Origin: Dipetalonema caudispina
Taxonomy: Eukaryota > Nematoda > Chromadorea > Rhabditida > Onchocercidae
Direction of reading: 5' to 3'
Assembly (NCBI GenBank): GCA_013365325.1
Contig: JABVXV010000019.1
Coordinates: forward strand, 62,001-126,000
DNA length: 64,000 nucleotides
The notes under the pieces: model-generated
Seen by the model: the letters and a program-made list of their open reading frames with translations, nothing else
What the model was told of the DNA's origin: nothing
The model's database searches: none
In this document: positions 12,989-25,488 of the stretch, piece by piece
How the letters are laid out: the number at the start of each line of letters is the position of its first letter
Numbering within the stretch: the stretch's first letter is position 1
Program-made: the position numbers and the translations under genes

Positions 12989-13949
12989 AAAATTAGGAAT
13001 AACTTCAAATAGCAATTTTATTCCTATTTTTAATGTTCGATGAATTTGCATAATACATATTCAATTGGAAGGAATTCAGGAAATAGTAAAAAAGATGATC
13101 TTCACAGCAATAGTTTGTGATTTATCATATTCAAAATCATTGGCATGACCTCAGTTCTTTCAGAAGATAAAAACTGTTTGTGATATTCTTTGGACTTTGA
13201 AGTATATTTTCAGTCCAGTAATCTCTGTTTTATAGCACAATCTTGAACCTTCAAATGTTTTTTAAACTAAATTTAATTTTTAAGATTTTACTCCTCTCTC
13301 ATTTTTTTTCTTTTTTTTTGCAATAGTTACACTTGATATATCACATGACTCACCAGAAGTTTCGATCATGATTACATGAAGTTATCTCTAATTTAGGCTA
13401 TATTGATTATACTAAATATCAACAACCCTTTTTTCCTAAATTAATACGTTCAAATCCTTTTTCCTAAATTAATTTTCATTTAACAACGAGTGCTTCATTT
13501 CATTCTAAAAGATCGAATGTGTTGCTTTGATTACTTCCAACATTATTTGATCTGCAAATATAATGACAAAAAATGAATTTTATTTTTTAATATTATATGA
13601 TTGACCGATAGTATTATGAAGTCCTGTGTGAAATTTGATGTTCATTTTAGTTGTGAAATAAAACTTCTTAAACTAACTTGAAAATATTAGAATTTTTTGG
13701 ATTTTCACAGACGTTATAACCCTTTTTTAACGACATGCAATCTTATAATATAATGACTTTAGAATAATGTAATTTTGACTCGGTAAAATCTACAACATTT
13801 CTGTTTTTATCACTAAGAAGTGATTAATAAGCACAAGTTATCACGGATAAAAACTTGTTGCATATGAAATTAGGTAATAGTTGCGCACAAGAAAGATTAT
13901 ATATTGCACTCTTCCGATGAATTTATCCAGACAATGACTGCGAGCACAA
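12989..13949. other. Intergenic stretch
   Basis: About 1 kb of AT-rich DNA, with T-runs and no coding frame I can support, lies between the phosphatase start and the end of the next minus-strand gene. Confidence 0.5.
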
Positions 13950-16900
13950 TTAACATAATTTTGCTTCTTTCAACTGTTGCTGATTTTGTTCTTCCCGAAG
14001 ATTGGCAATCCTAAAAGAAAAAAGGTATTTTGTTTTAATCAGTGATTCTGATTTCAAATTAAACTTCACTTTCAATTGCGTAGGATCGATAATTGCTCGA
14101 ACGAAGCTATTGTATTGGAAAAAGCTCACTACACAATTTTGCGCTTTTTCAAGCTGGCTGAATCTCGAGAAAAATGTAAATTATTTCTGGAAATTGTAAT
14201 AGAAAAAATCTCCTGAATTCTCAGAAAAATCTCGAATACTTTCCTTCAACCATAATGATTTATTTCCTCTGAATTTGAAATGAAACACTTAGTAAATTTA
14301 TATGTTTTACTGAAACGAATTGATTACACGAAGAATCAATTATACAGAGCGGTCCTATAGCTGATCTCTCTCCGAAAAGTACCTCGACCTCTTTAGGAAA
14401 AAAAGCCTGACCACTCATTGCGATCGTTGACTGGTGGATAATCTCTCACAAAGATTATCCTTTACCAAGACATAAAAAAAAAAAACGGAAACAAAGCATA
14501 CATTATTTATTTTTAGTTGAGTGTTAGATGGAGATGCTAACAAATCTGTCAATTTAGGTTGTTCAACTGATCCGGAAGGTACCATCTGCTGCTGTTTCTC
14601 CTGCTGTTGAGGCATGAGCGCAAAATTCATTGGTTGTACACCATTTATTCCACCAAGTACAGACTGTTGTGGTATATACTATGAACACTGTTATTAAAAG
14701 AGATGTGGAAATTTGTGAATGTATTGATATAATTATGTGTGGTACCGCAAGTACCATAAAGAAGCTATATATAATTAACTTTAGTGGCTCACATTTGCTA
14801 AAAGGTGAATGGGTATTTGTTTATAAATGGACAGTGCATCCTGAAATGGTTGCATCGATATTGGTATCACTGCTGCTGTTCTCTAAAACTACTTGAAATG
14901 AATGAAAAGATACTTTGAAAATTGTGCAGGAAATTGTGAACTTTCTGTCAGATTATTAAAAAGAATGAAAAGTTTTATGGAAAGATGTTGAAGTTTCTCT
15001 TCTTAATTCGATTAGTGGAACAAAATTCTCTGAAAAAGATTCTGTATGAAATTCATTAAAAATGTTTAGAATTTCAAAGAAATAGATAAATTTCAAAGAT
15101 TACATGTCGGAACAAAACGACTGTAGAACAAGAGCTACAACCTCATCTGGCGATAAGATATTGGCTGGTAAATTTGTTGGATGACATATATTTGCAGCTG
15201 ATAAATTCGATTCTTCCACATATCCAAGTTTTCGGAGATACTCAATTGCTGGCTTGTCATCCAAAGGTACTACTACTTCCGCTGTAAATTTCGAATTTCT
15301 GAGGTCTATCTGCCTCATAAATATTCTAATTCTTTTATTGAGCTTTTTTCTTTTTGAATATTGTTCACATATGTTGGTCAGAAATCCATTTAGCTCGGCA
15401 GTTTCGTCATATATTAAATTCACCTTTCAAAAAAGTGATGGAAACAAAATCAAATATGAAGTGGATATACATATATATATCAAACTTTCAAGTTTAAAGT
15501 CAATTTCAAAGTTGAAAATAATAAGATGTAGTTTGAATTAATTATGATTTATCCCAATACACAATTCATGTACCCATCTGTCGTTTTCTTCGCTGATTTC
15601 TTGCCTGGAACATGCCTGAAAATAATATTTGAAGGTAATTAAAGCTGAATCCGTAATCATAAATTTCAAACATTCACAGTGGAAATTGAAATTTCATTGG
15701 AGAAGGGCATAAAAGTGAATGGGAAGAAAAGTACTAGGAATGAATGTAAATACCGGAAAGACCCATAATTCTATTATTGCTGAAGCACTCTTAAAACGAA
15801 CAAAATTACAAAAGTGAAAAAGTGCGGTAGTACTTAACCCTTTATCGAATTATTGAAATACTTTAAAAAATATTTGTAAAGTAAAGTTCAATAATGCAAA
15901 AAAATGAAGTTTTTTTTTTTTTTTAAGCAGCATTGCTTATTAGATAAATTCTAAAATTATCTTTAATATATGGAAAATGCTCATTTTACAGACAACTTAA
16001 AAACTCGCAAATAATATTTGAAGCAAAAATTTTTCGACAAGTTTTATATTCAAGTTGTAAGTTTCGGTTGAATGCTTTGTAATTTTAGAAAATATCGTAG
16101 AAATTACAGCGAAGAAGTATTTACCTGAAGCGATAGGGCATGGTAAAAGCTGGCGAATTGGTACATTGCATGGACAATGATCAACAGGCATTACCGGACA
16201 AGTTGTTGGAGTTGTTGGACAAGGACATGGAATGCATTTCCGTACCGGAAGTACCATTTTCACAGTCTTTGACCTAAACTCTTATTAATTCGAGCATGTA
16301 TTCTGCAGAAGGAAAAAAAGTTCTGATAATTTTCCTATCTCATATATATATATATATATATATATACTATGGCAAATTGAATAATGCAAAACATTTGAAG
16401 TTTTCAAAATGTTGATTTTTTCAATTTTTATTTGGAGTAAAATTTAAATTTGATATATTTATTAGCATCCCAAAGTGATTTAGAGTGGAAGATTTGGCTA
16501 CTCGTGTTGAAAGGCGTAACTGTATTGGGTTTAAAAAGTGTACATGACCTGAGCGCTGTTGTTTTTGTTGTTAACATCTCATTGCAAAATTCCTGAAAAT
16601 ATCGAAGTCATTTCATCAATGTCGTTCATGAAATCAACTATCTTCAGATCATAAATATTCCTTGGGAATGGTATGATAATTTCTAACGTGAAGATTTTTG
16701 TAATGCAAGTCTTTGAATCCTTTGAAATCTTTGAATCGAGGTCTAATATGAGAAAGATTTACTTCTACAATTATAGGTAGATAACTTCTAATTGTTTACC
16801 TCCCTAACGGTATCATTTTTCCCGAGACATTTATTTTTGCAGCAATCTAGAATTTCGTCAACTTTCGTTTGCAAATCACGCAGTTTTTGCATTATGTCAT

Positions 16901-17622
16901 CTTCCCAATTGTCAGTTTTAATGAATGACACTGTTGATTGAACCTGTTTAAATACTGGAATTGTAAAGGAATTCTTCTTTCATAGATTGCATTTTAATGG
17001 AAGAAACGTAATGTTTCTATCTTTTTCGAATTTTCTGAAGAATAGTGATACTATCTTTGACCTCAGTCTTTTGTATTTATCAACAATATGATAATGATTT
17101 GAGTGCGATTGCAAAATTATTTGTGTAAAAATTGTTGCTTATATAAATGCGCAAACCTTTTCGATCCATTCTTTCAATCAATACAAGGATTTTGAATAAT
17201 TTCTCATTTTTCTCAAAAAAGCAAAATTCGTACTAAATAATGTATGGAAGATATAATGCTTAATTTCGATAATTTCTTCACGGCATAAAAAGGTTAATAA
17301 CTTACATCGTCACGGTAGATTTCTGTTGAGTTATTGAGTGATCTTAAGTATGAAGCTGAAATGAATCAATTTTGTAACATTGAGTATGATGTAAACAAAA
17401 AATAAAGTATCGTTTAAAAATATTACTTTCGAAAAAGTTATTCCACTGACATTAGGAAACGTTCTTAATTCGATAGTTCGAAAATGAATTAATGAAATAT
17501 TAAATTTGAAAAAAAAAAGCAGCAAAACAACACATACAGCTTGTCCTAAAGCGTCCATTAGTTGCATGTAGTGTAAAGGCATTTTCTAGCAACAATAAGA
17601 TCAGCGTAACAGTTCGCGACAT
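13950..17622 (-). CDS. Secreted-start, Cys/Pro-rich, Q-rich mosaic protein (one gene or two adjacent genes)
   Basis: Phase-compatible exons: 17622-17538, 17355-17306, 16943-16800, 16592-16549, 16273-16125, 15779-15754, 15615-15574, 15423-15104, 14880-14793 and 14663-14502, giving 370 codons without a stop. A probable last exon is 14010-13950 (IANLREEQNQQQLKEAKLC), but I could not find the exon that joins it in phase. The protein starts with a signal peptide (SRTVTLILLLLENAFTLHA). A predicted coiled coil with a double cysteine follows (LRDLQTKVDEILDCCKNKC), then a Cys/Pro-rich exon (CIPCPCPTTPTTCPV...DHCPC). After that come a charged region ending DLRNSKFTAEVVVPLDD, and a Q-rich segment (MPQQQEKQQQM) with an LTDLL motif. 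The start lies 2 nt after a CAG acceptor, a likely trans-splice site. The extracellular front and nuclear-looking back are an odd pair. The back half could be a separate gene starting near 16,257. I do not recognise a family. Confidence 0.5.
16342..16366. repeat. (AT)n dinucleotide repeat
   Basis: An uninterrupted AT repeat of about 12 units lies inside an intron of the minus-strand mosaic gene. Confidence 0.9.
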
Positions 17623-17945
17623 CCCTGTGATTTGAAATTTAATTTAAATTAATTGTGGCTTAACTTTTAACCGTTTATTCGATGATTTCATCGAAATCGA
17701 AAAAATTTCCCAAATATTGACGTGATGAATTCGATATTATTGAGATGGAAATATGTGCTTAGCAAAAAGTTAATTATCAAAAACAAATTAAATCAGCTCA
17801 TGGTATAAATTGGAGAAAAAAGTTCGTAAACTAGCTGCCTTTTCTCATAAGCTGAAAAGAATTAGAAGGTATTAACAGGAAATGAAGTAGTCTTGGAATA
17901 TTGCACAAGTTTGTAAAATAATAGATTAGATGTAAATATTATCAA

Positions 17946-20622
17946 TTACCAAAGATAAAAGTTACAATTCAAAGAATTCGGGAACAGTAATTTTTTGAAA
18001 ACTTCTAAAATATCAAATTTCATAAAGAAAATTTGGTAGCTAACCACCGTAATATTGCTAGGAATGGCACTACCAGAAACTAAAAAGAGTGAAGTATGGA
18101 ATGTAAGTGGATAGAAGAGTAAAAGGATCGAAAATAGGGTTTGTTGTAAGGATGGTTGTTTATTGTAGAATATGATAAATGCAAAGGTGAGCCATCGTTT
18201 CATACAATTGTTACTATTTCATTCCATCCTTTTTTTTTTTTTTTTTTCGCTTGTATTTTCGAAAAATTTTTCGTTAGCCATAAAATGTCGGCAATTATAT
18301 TTATTTCAGAAAATGGTAGTTGGATGGTTGACCACCCAAAAACTCACTCACCATTTTGGTATTGTATAAAATTTGTAAAAAATTTTCGGGGGTTTCAAAT
18401 GTATTTCATAACAAAATACTACGGTCAGTCTTTAGCTAGTTCATTTGCCCTTATAATTTTCATCATTTCAATTGTACATCAAACAAAGTTTGCGAAGTTC
18501 AGCAAAAATAATTAATTGTTTATATCCCAGAGATTTTTTATCAATTCAGCAATTTCTGTGCGATGTTTGTTAGACATATCCCCGAAATTTAAAAACATTC
18601 CGAGATTCTGGTCAAATTTAGCATTAACGCAAAATCATATCATAACTATAAAAGGAACTAACTCATACTTTACAATCTTTAAATAGATATACTTAAATAC
18701 TACTCAACAGCATTGCAGTAATTTTATTTCTCAGAAAATAAATATAAATAAAAGTTAAGTATTCATGAAGGAAAAAAACAAACTGAAGAGTTCCTCATAT
18801 GGAACTGATCCTCAAAATTTTAGATCCATTAAATATCTTCTCACTACTAACTCTTTGCTTAAAGTTGATTTCCCCTAAAAAAAAAAATTGCGCAGTTATT
18901 TCGAAATAAAAAAAAAAAAAAAAAAAATTGGATGGCAATGTATTGTGTGAGTTTGAGACAGCAAAAGAAAAAAAAAAAAGAGAAAAACTGAGGATATTGC
19001 GGTATCACAAAAAATCGTTCCCAAAATCGTTATCTTACCGATTCTTTTTTCTCTTTCCCTTGCATAAGTTTTCTTAAGCAAGTAAAAAAAAAAATATTTT
19101 TTCTTTTTTTTTTCTTCTTTCTTAGTGAAACCCATTTTACAATATCAAAATTTGTTCACTTTTCAACTCTTCAGTGCTTCTCTGTCATTTTGATAACCTT
19201 TCTGTCTTCTATGTTAAGGGGTCAAGAATTTGAGAGTGAGAGAAGAAGATCAGGTAACAGAGGAGAAAAAAGTCATGGGTTATTTGTCATTGATAGTGCC
19301 TATTGCCAGATCCTCCGTCCTTCTCTTCCCTTTCTTTCTTCAACATTTTTGTTACCGTTCTCTCATGGCTCGACTATTTTGTATTCTATTTAAATATGCA
19401 TTTGGTGGTTACTTCAAAAAACTCAATCGCCGATACATTCATCCATCACCAATCGTTGCAAACTTTACTGTTCCTGATATTTTGGATGTTATTTTGGCGA
19501 TCGATCCTATATCCTTTTTGCTTGGACTATTCCAAACTTTGGTTCTTTTTCAGCAAAAAAAGTTCAAATTTTGGAAAAGCAGTTATGAAAATGCATCTTT
19601 GAAGCAAAAAAATACTTCTCTTGTAAATTTTGTTTTAGATTTTCAGTTCCTTGAAATTGCGGAGAATTTAATTTTAGGAATAAAAGCATGGATCAGCAGC
19701 ATATTCATTTGACCTATATTAGAAATATTACTTACTAAAATTTCACTTTATAATTATTTTATCTTGTTAATTCCATGAAAATTTGCAATAATACAATGAT
19801 AGTCTTTTAGGATTCATATGTAAAAATACAACATTTCAAAGAAGAATTTTTCAAGGCGTCATCGAATGCAAAGTAAATTGTGCCTAAATTTCATTGTAAA
19901 ATCACCACCGATGTGTCATTCGAATCTTTATAATATTCAAAGCATTTAGGTCAAATTCAGCGGTCAGTCGGATTGATTAATTTTTATTTTTGCATTTTCT
20001 TCAGCTCCATAAATTCTCCAGAAATTTTAGCTGATTAAAAATTTTTGTTTTCTTAGCAAATGCAAGCAACACATCAAAGAAGTCTGTTATATTTTGGTGT
20101 CATTTTGAAATTATACAAATGTAATTTCTTTTTTAGCTATTCAACTGAATAAAATATCTGGACATTAGGATATATTACATACTATCTGAAAAGCTAATCA
20201 AGCGACGAAAATTCAATTCCTTTACCAAAAAAGGGGTTTTTGTGAAAAATGTTCTTCTTTATCAGTGCAATTTTTGCGTAACAAACACTCACCGTCAATG
20301 CAGCCGTGATAAATGCCTCCACAGCAAGTCTAAGCCGCCAAATTGAAAATGCTAATTAGACGAGCAGCAATTACCGTAGCCATCTTTCAATAACAATATG
20401 AATTCTTTCCAGTCTTCATTTTTGATCTAAAAGAAGAAGGGATATCTAGGACAATAAGAAAGTGTTTAGGCCTGTAATAAGAGAATAAATGTAACTTATA
20501 CACTGATAAGATAATTTAGCATATGTAGTCGAAATATTTCGATGCTCTTTTAATCTTACTCCTTCTTACCTTCAAAACAATTGTAAAGTTACTGCGAAAT
20601 TGACGAAAAGTAAGATTATGAG
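17946..20622 (-). CDS. Unrecognised gene, last four exons (partial)
   Basis: Proposed exons: 20622-20570, 20426-20375, 20316-20293 and 18079-17946 (stop). The donors are strong (AAG|GTAAGA, ACG|GTGAGT), as are three acceptors (TTTCAG, CTTTTAG, TTTTTAG), and the phases agree throughout. The third exon is only 24 nt and uses a weaker GGAG acceptor after a 58-nt intron. Joined, they read HNLTFRQFRSN...FTIVLK, then KNEDWKEFILLLKDGYG, IYHGCID and a 44-residue tail that ends in NCNFYLW. Upstream exons must exist because the first listed exon starts in phase, but I could not place them. No family motif is evident. The 2.2-kb intron before the last exon is the weakest link. Confidence 0.38.
18908..18927. 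repeat. Poly-A run (20 nt)
   Basis: A homopolymer A tract, with further A/T tracts up to 19,115, lies in an intron or intergenic DNA. Confidence 0.9.
19230..19712 (+). CDS. Open frame of 160 codons, doubtful
   Basis: This is the longest uninterrupted ATG frame in the window. It starts MRVREEDQ and contains hydrophobic stretches. The plus strand is T-rich here, which lowers the chance of stop codons, and a second frame of 99 codons overlaps it. It also lies on the opposite strand inside the 2.2-kb intron of the partial minus-strand gene. I see no family motif. Chance is the simplest explanation, but the length deserves a record. Confidence 0.15.
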   Translation: MRVREEDQVTEEKKVMGYLSLIVPIARSSVLLFPFFLQHFCYRSLMARLFCILFKYAFGGYFKKLNRRYIHPSPIVANFTVPDILDVILAIDPISFLLGLFQTLVLFQQKKFKFWKSSYENASLKQKNTSLVNFVLDFQFLEIAENLILGIKAWISSIFI

Positions 20623-23600
20623 CTGAAATGTAATAGTATTGGCTATTTGTAAGAATTCACAGAAGGGATTATATTCAAACGAAGTTTTCTATGGATATAC
20701 GACCTTTTAGTCATTCTACACGTTATCATATTAAGCTCTTAAATATCAGGCTGTTGTTCTGTTCCCTAACTTTTATTCTATTCTGCAAGAAAGATTTCTG
20801 ATGATTAGTTTAATGGATCACTTCGTTGTGTTAACACGTAGATACGTATGAACAGATGCATTCATAGAAGTAATTTTATCGTTTCATAAATAATTTTAAA
20901 AATGTCACTTTCTTAAAATTCATTCAAATTTTGCTGTTTTGATTGATGAATGGGAACGATTAAAGTGATTGGTAAGAAGGATGACTTCAGTCTTCTCTTT
21001 TCAGCTAATTTAATGTATGTAAGTAATTCGGAACTCAATTTATTGAAAAAGAAAGAAAGAATAAGCAATGATGATATTCAGAATATGATTGAAAACTTGG
21101 CGGAAATATTTCTTGACGTTATAACTCATGTTGTTGTACCCTGTGTTGATATGTACGGAATGTATAAGTGACTCCAATTTTTGGGAGTCAGTTATAATTG
21201 CTACTGAGCTCAAGCCAACGATTGAAATCCATCCTCTTTTCCTTTTCTATTTTTAAATTGAACATAATCGTATGCAATTTGCTCTTGGAAACAGGAAAAA
21301 CGTTTCTTGGATGAAATTCCTTTTCAAACCAAACCTTAGACAATTATTTTTTGCTAAAATCTTAAAGACTCACTTAGCATTTCAAGTTGCCTTCAAAAAC
21401 ATGCTGAATTCTTGAAATTTTCTTTTTGATTTACAATGCTAAAGGGTAAATCTACTAGAGAGGATTAATTTCGGATTTTCGTTACTGATGCGTAAATGTA
21501 TTGTTTAATTGTTTTGATATCAGGGAAAGTATATGAAGATGACATGATGCTTTAGATTCCTTTTTTTTTTGATGTACTTCTCAGCTACTCTCCAATTAAG
21601 TCCGCTTAATCATTGCTGTAAATCGTTTCACCAAAATACTAAAACAATAACCATATGATTCTTTCTGTAGCATGTAAAATTTGCTATTTTGCAAGCTTCA
21701 CGGTCAACTTTTTTCAATCCTTTCAACAAATTTCAAATATTTCATTTAAAAGATTTCCTCAAGAGAAGATTAAGAAGCTTTAGATGAAAAGCTTTTCATA
21801 AAATTTACTTTCTCTAAGCTCCATAAATTCTAAGTTGATATTTTAAATAACACATCTTGATATATCGATATTTGAAGTTTTCGAACTGTTATCCAAAACT
21901 TCCGTAAATCTTTCACTCTTCCATTTAACATTCCCGATGTATAATTGTAAAATACTTCCTGCTATCCATCGGAAAAAGGATCAACTGTATATATTTCAAC
22001 GTTTTACCTTCAATTATTCAATTCAAATATACCATATCCATTCTCACCTTTCAATTTCTCTACTTCTTTACCTACGTTTCATTCTTCTAATTTTCAGCTA
22101 TTGACATTCCATCTGTCAATGCATTGAACTGTAAAATAAGTGTGCATGCATACATTCTTCCCAATATTACCATTTATCGTAAACTTTTTGTCCATACCTC
22201 CCATAGGTAACTTTCTCGCTATTTCTGCTAGTAATGTGATGAACGGAATAATTATCTGATAAATCCCGAATACCAGAAGAATTTTATCATTCAAGACTTG
22301 AAAACTTAAGTGTTGTAATTTCTGGAGTTACCGTTCGAAATATCAAATTCAAATTTGCAGATTTCATTTTTTTTTTTTTTTTCACATTAAAAGAAATTTA
22401 AAGAGCAAATGTTTGACATTTCCATCAGTTTCGAAGAATAAAAGCGCCCATGTTACGGTCACTAATTCATTTATAGGAAGCGTACCACGTGGAAGTTCAA
22501 AGTAACGGCATATTTTGAGAAAGACTGGGTAGAAAATAAAAAAGTAATTCGATACATTTGACTATTAATACATCATAATTCTCAGAATGATTACTAATTA
22601 TCATTAGTATAGATACATTGAATTCATTCATCCGTATTGTATTCCGAGCTTACACTTAGAATCGCATGTCTGGTAGTAACGATGAATTATTTAATTACAG
22701 CAGCTTCAGTACTATTCCGTCATTTACTTTATTCTGGTAAAATTGTTCTTGTAATATCTTTAAAATAATTTTAACAATTACGAAATTTAGTGTAAGTTAT
22801 TGCACGATTTGAAATATTTCGAGTCTAAGCATCATTGTGTTTTTGCTTTCAGTTATTCCAAAGTAATTTGAGTTGGAATGGAATTTGTAATTTGGGTAAT
22901 TCGAAATGTAAGAATTACATTTTTTTATCTCTTGCAACTACACTTGAGATGAAATTATATGTTAAAAAGTTATTCCTTCGTAGTTGCCTATAAGTTCTTA
23001 ACTTTTTTTTTATATTTCAACTCATTGCTGTCACAATTATTCATGTAATTACTCACATTATTGCTATATAATTAAAAACAGGTGTAATAATAATTAGCAA
23101 AATGTAAGTGAGAGCTTTATTTAGATTTCAAGCTATTATTGCACCATTTGAAAAGTCTTTTGAATAGCATATCGGCTTTTCTAATATGCAAAAAAGACTT
23201 TTTCGACAAATAACTCAAAAGGCTCTTTTTCGAAAATTGAAAAATTGAATTTTGTGTTGCGAACTTGTGAGCTAAGTGGAAAATTTGCCTCCGGGAAAAT
23301 AATTCAATGAGAAGAGCGTGCTGGATGTTAGTATTGAAGATAAGAGAGTGAATATTTTTATTTTATTTCATACCGCTCTAAATTTAATGAAAAACAAAAA
23401 TGCTTGTAAAAAATTATCGCCAAAATTTTCTTTTCACTCAGTAAAAAAAATGCCCGAAGCGTACCGTTTTTCAGTAATTCCTATTTTGGTTTATTTTACT
23501 TAAAGTTTATTATCCATTGATACGATTATATATAATTACTAATCTAAGCTTACTTGGAATAATCATGGATAACCTTGTCGCCTCACCTGCTACAGAGATA

Positions 23601-24090
23601 TTAATATCTAAAATTTAATCAAATTCTTAATTACCATCATCGAATAACAACAACAAACTGTTTATGTTCAAAAATCTTTAGTTTTAGTCAATACGACGAA
23701 TTCTGTTGGCCTTATTAAAATAAAATCTTGCGAAATTTATTTATTTTAACTTCGCTTGCGTAGATTACGAATGTGACATAATTCTGAGACTATTTCATTG
23801 TTTCGCTCCTCTGATAGCATAAACTATTATGCATTGTACTTAATTGTCACCTAAAAAAATCGAAATTTTTCTTAGAAGATCCAAGAAGTTCACGTTTGTA
23901 AAGAATACTAATAATGAATAATATGATGATAGGGAAAAATGAGCCAGTAAAGTGCATAAAAAATATTTTTTGGGCCATTAAAATTTGAAATTGTTGGAAC
24001 TCATTTTATAGAAATAAAGAGAGGAGATGAAAAAAGAGTCAAAGAGAGAGAGCGAGACTATTGTCGTCAAAATTGTTCCCTGTATTCTAG
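20623..24090. other. Gene-poor AT-rich stretch
   Basis: The sequence holds only short frames, a T14 run near 22,369 and no exon with two convincing splice sites. It should contain the promoter, or missing 5' exons, of the minus-strand gene that ends at 17,946. Confidence 0.45.
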
Positions 24091-24234
24091 AAGACATTTA
24101 AAGTTACCCAGATTTATTCATCGGCAAGACTAGTCGATAGATATGATGACGAATTCAAATGTGAAGATAATCAAGGCATAGCTAGCGGATCAGCTATTGG
24201 TCTTTCTGAAGATTTCAGCAATAAAATTGAATGA
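24091..24234 (+). pseudogene. Coding-like segment, possible exon or gene remnant
   Basis: After a TATTCTAG acceptor there is a 47-codon frame ending in TGA. It reads like real protein (FKVTQIYSSARLVDRYDDEF, then KCEDNQGIASGSAIGL). The KCEDNQ motif recurs about 1.1 kb downstream as ECEDNQSDTEMF, so both may derive from one gene or a duplicated unit. No donor or start was found. Confidence 0.25.
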
Positions 24235-25119
24235 AATAACGAAAAGGAAAAAAAAAAGATTTGGTATTGACGGGAAAGTAGTGGAAGAGAATGGATAGCT
24301 ATAAGTTCAATACTGTTGACATCCGATTTAAAATGAAGGGAAACGAAGACTAACTGACACGAATAACGAAATGAAATGAAATGGATTTCAGTAGAGATGT
24401 GACACTTCTCTGCAGATCCATCTTTTGGCGTCTAAAGATTATTTTTTTCTGTCTTCAGAATTCATAATATTCTTGAGATACACAAAGTTGCAGATGATAA
24501 AACAAACTAGTAGAATTGAACGAGGAAAGGGCAACTGTTAAAAATAACTAGGCGATATTGTTTGATGCATTTGAAGATTAAGTTCATTTATCATCAAAGA
24601 GTATAGGCGGAAGTGCGAGATTTCGTGTGAACATCGGAGACATTGAAGAAGTAATGGAGATCGTCGAATTTTCAGAAGTAACAGTATCAGGAAAGCAGAA
24701 TATGTAGAGAAAGATTCGATGGCTGTTTTATGATATATCAATGATTTGTTGGAAAATGAAAAGCAAATCACGTATGAGCGATGGATATCATCCCCGTGTT
24801 TCGGTAGCAGAAATATAAAGAAATATAAAGAGAAGCACTCGCCAAAGTCGATTAATGGGGTCAGTGAGATGTTCAATCAAATCAATCAAAGAGAACTTAT
24901 CATGAAAAGCTGGTAAATGAGAAGGGTTCATTCTGATAAAAGCTTCTATTTAATGAACTGTAAAAATAAAATACCTTGTGATAAGGGAAAGATCAAAGAT
25001 GATAACGTTGTTAAAAAGAGTGACAAACAAAACGGTCGGTGATTTACTGTATCATCGTTTCCTTCAACACTTCTATTCATTTGGTATATCGCTTAGCAAG
25101 AGAATCTGTTAAGCAATGA

Positions 25120-25488
25120 GCAAGCAACATTCTCACTCTGTTCTTCTTGCCAGTTGTGGAATGTGAGGATAATCAAAGTGATACGGAAATGTTTAATGAC
25201 ATTTCACTCTTCCTCATTTCAAAGCAGATAGATATGCACTAGGAAGTGAATCATACGGTCCTTTATCACCTCAAAATGAATGACTCTGTCCAAAAAATTG
25301 AAATCAATGTCCGAAAAGGAACTCACGAAAAGATCGAAGAAAGGGTCAACATATATTTCGACAACTTTGCAATAGGTCGTAGATCTACTTGCATAAACAT
25401 TGATCTGAATTATAAAATCGTCGAAAGACTCGTTGACGAAGATCTCGTTGAGGAGAAAATACCTTTCAAAAATCGACTCCACGGATAG
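25120..25488 (+). pseudogene. Coding-like frame with one internal stop
   Basis: One frame runs 123 codons to the TAG at 25,486-25,488 and is interrupted only by a TAG at 25,240-25,242. Before the stop it reads LPVVECEDNQSDTEMF; after it, KMNDSVQKIEINVRKG followed by a charged segment ending DLVEEKIPFKNRLHG. Base composition is less AT-rich than the flanks. It is either a decayed gene or an exon pair whose splice I missed. No family was recognised. Confidence 0.3.

Noticed and set aside
15100..15104. In-frame TAA as the end of the mosaic gene
   Set aside because: A GTAATC donor overlaps it, and the next exon at 14,880 joins in phase with a convincing peptide, so I treat the TAA as intronic.
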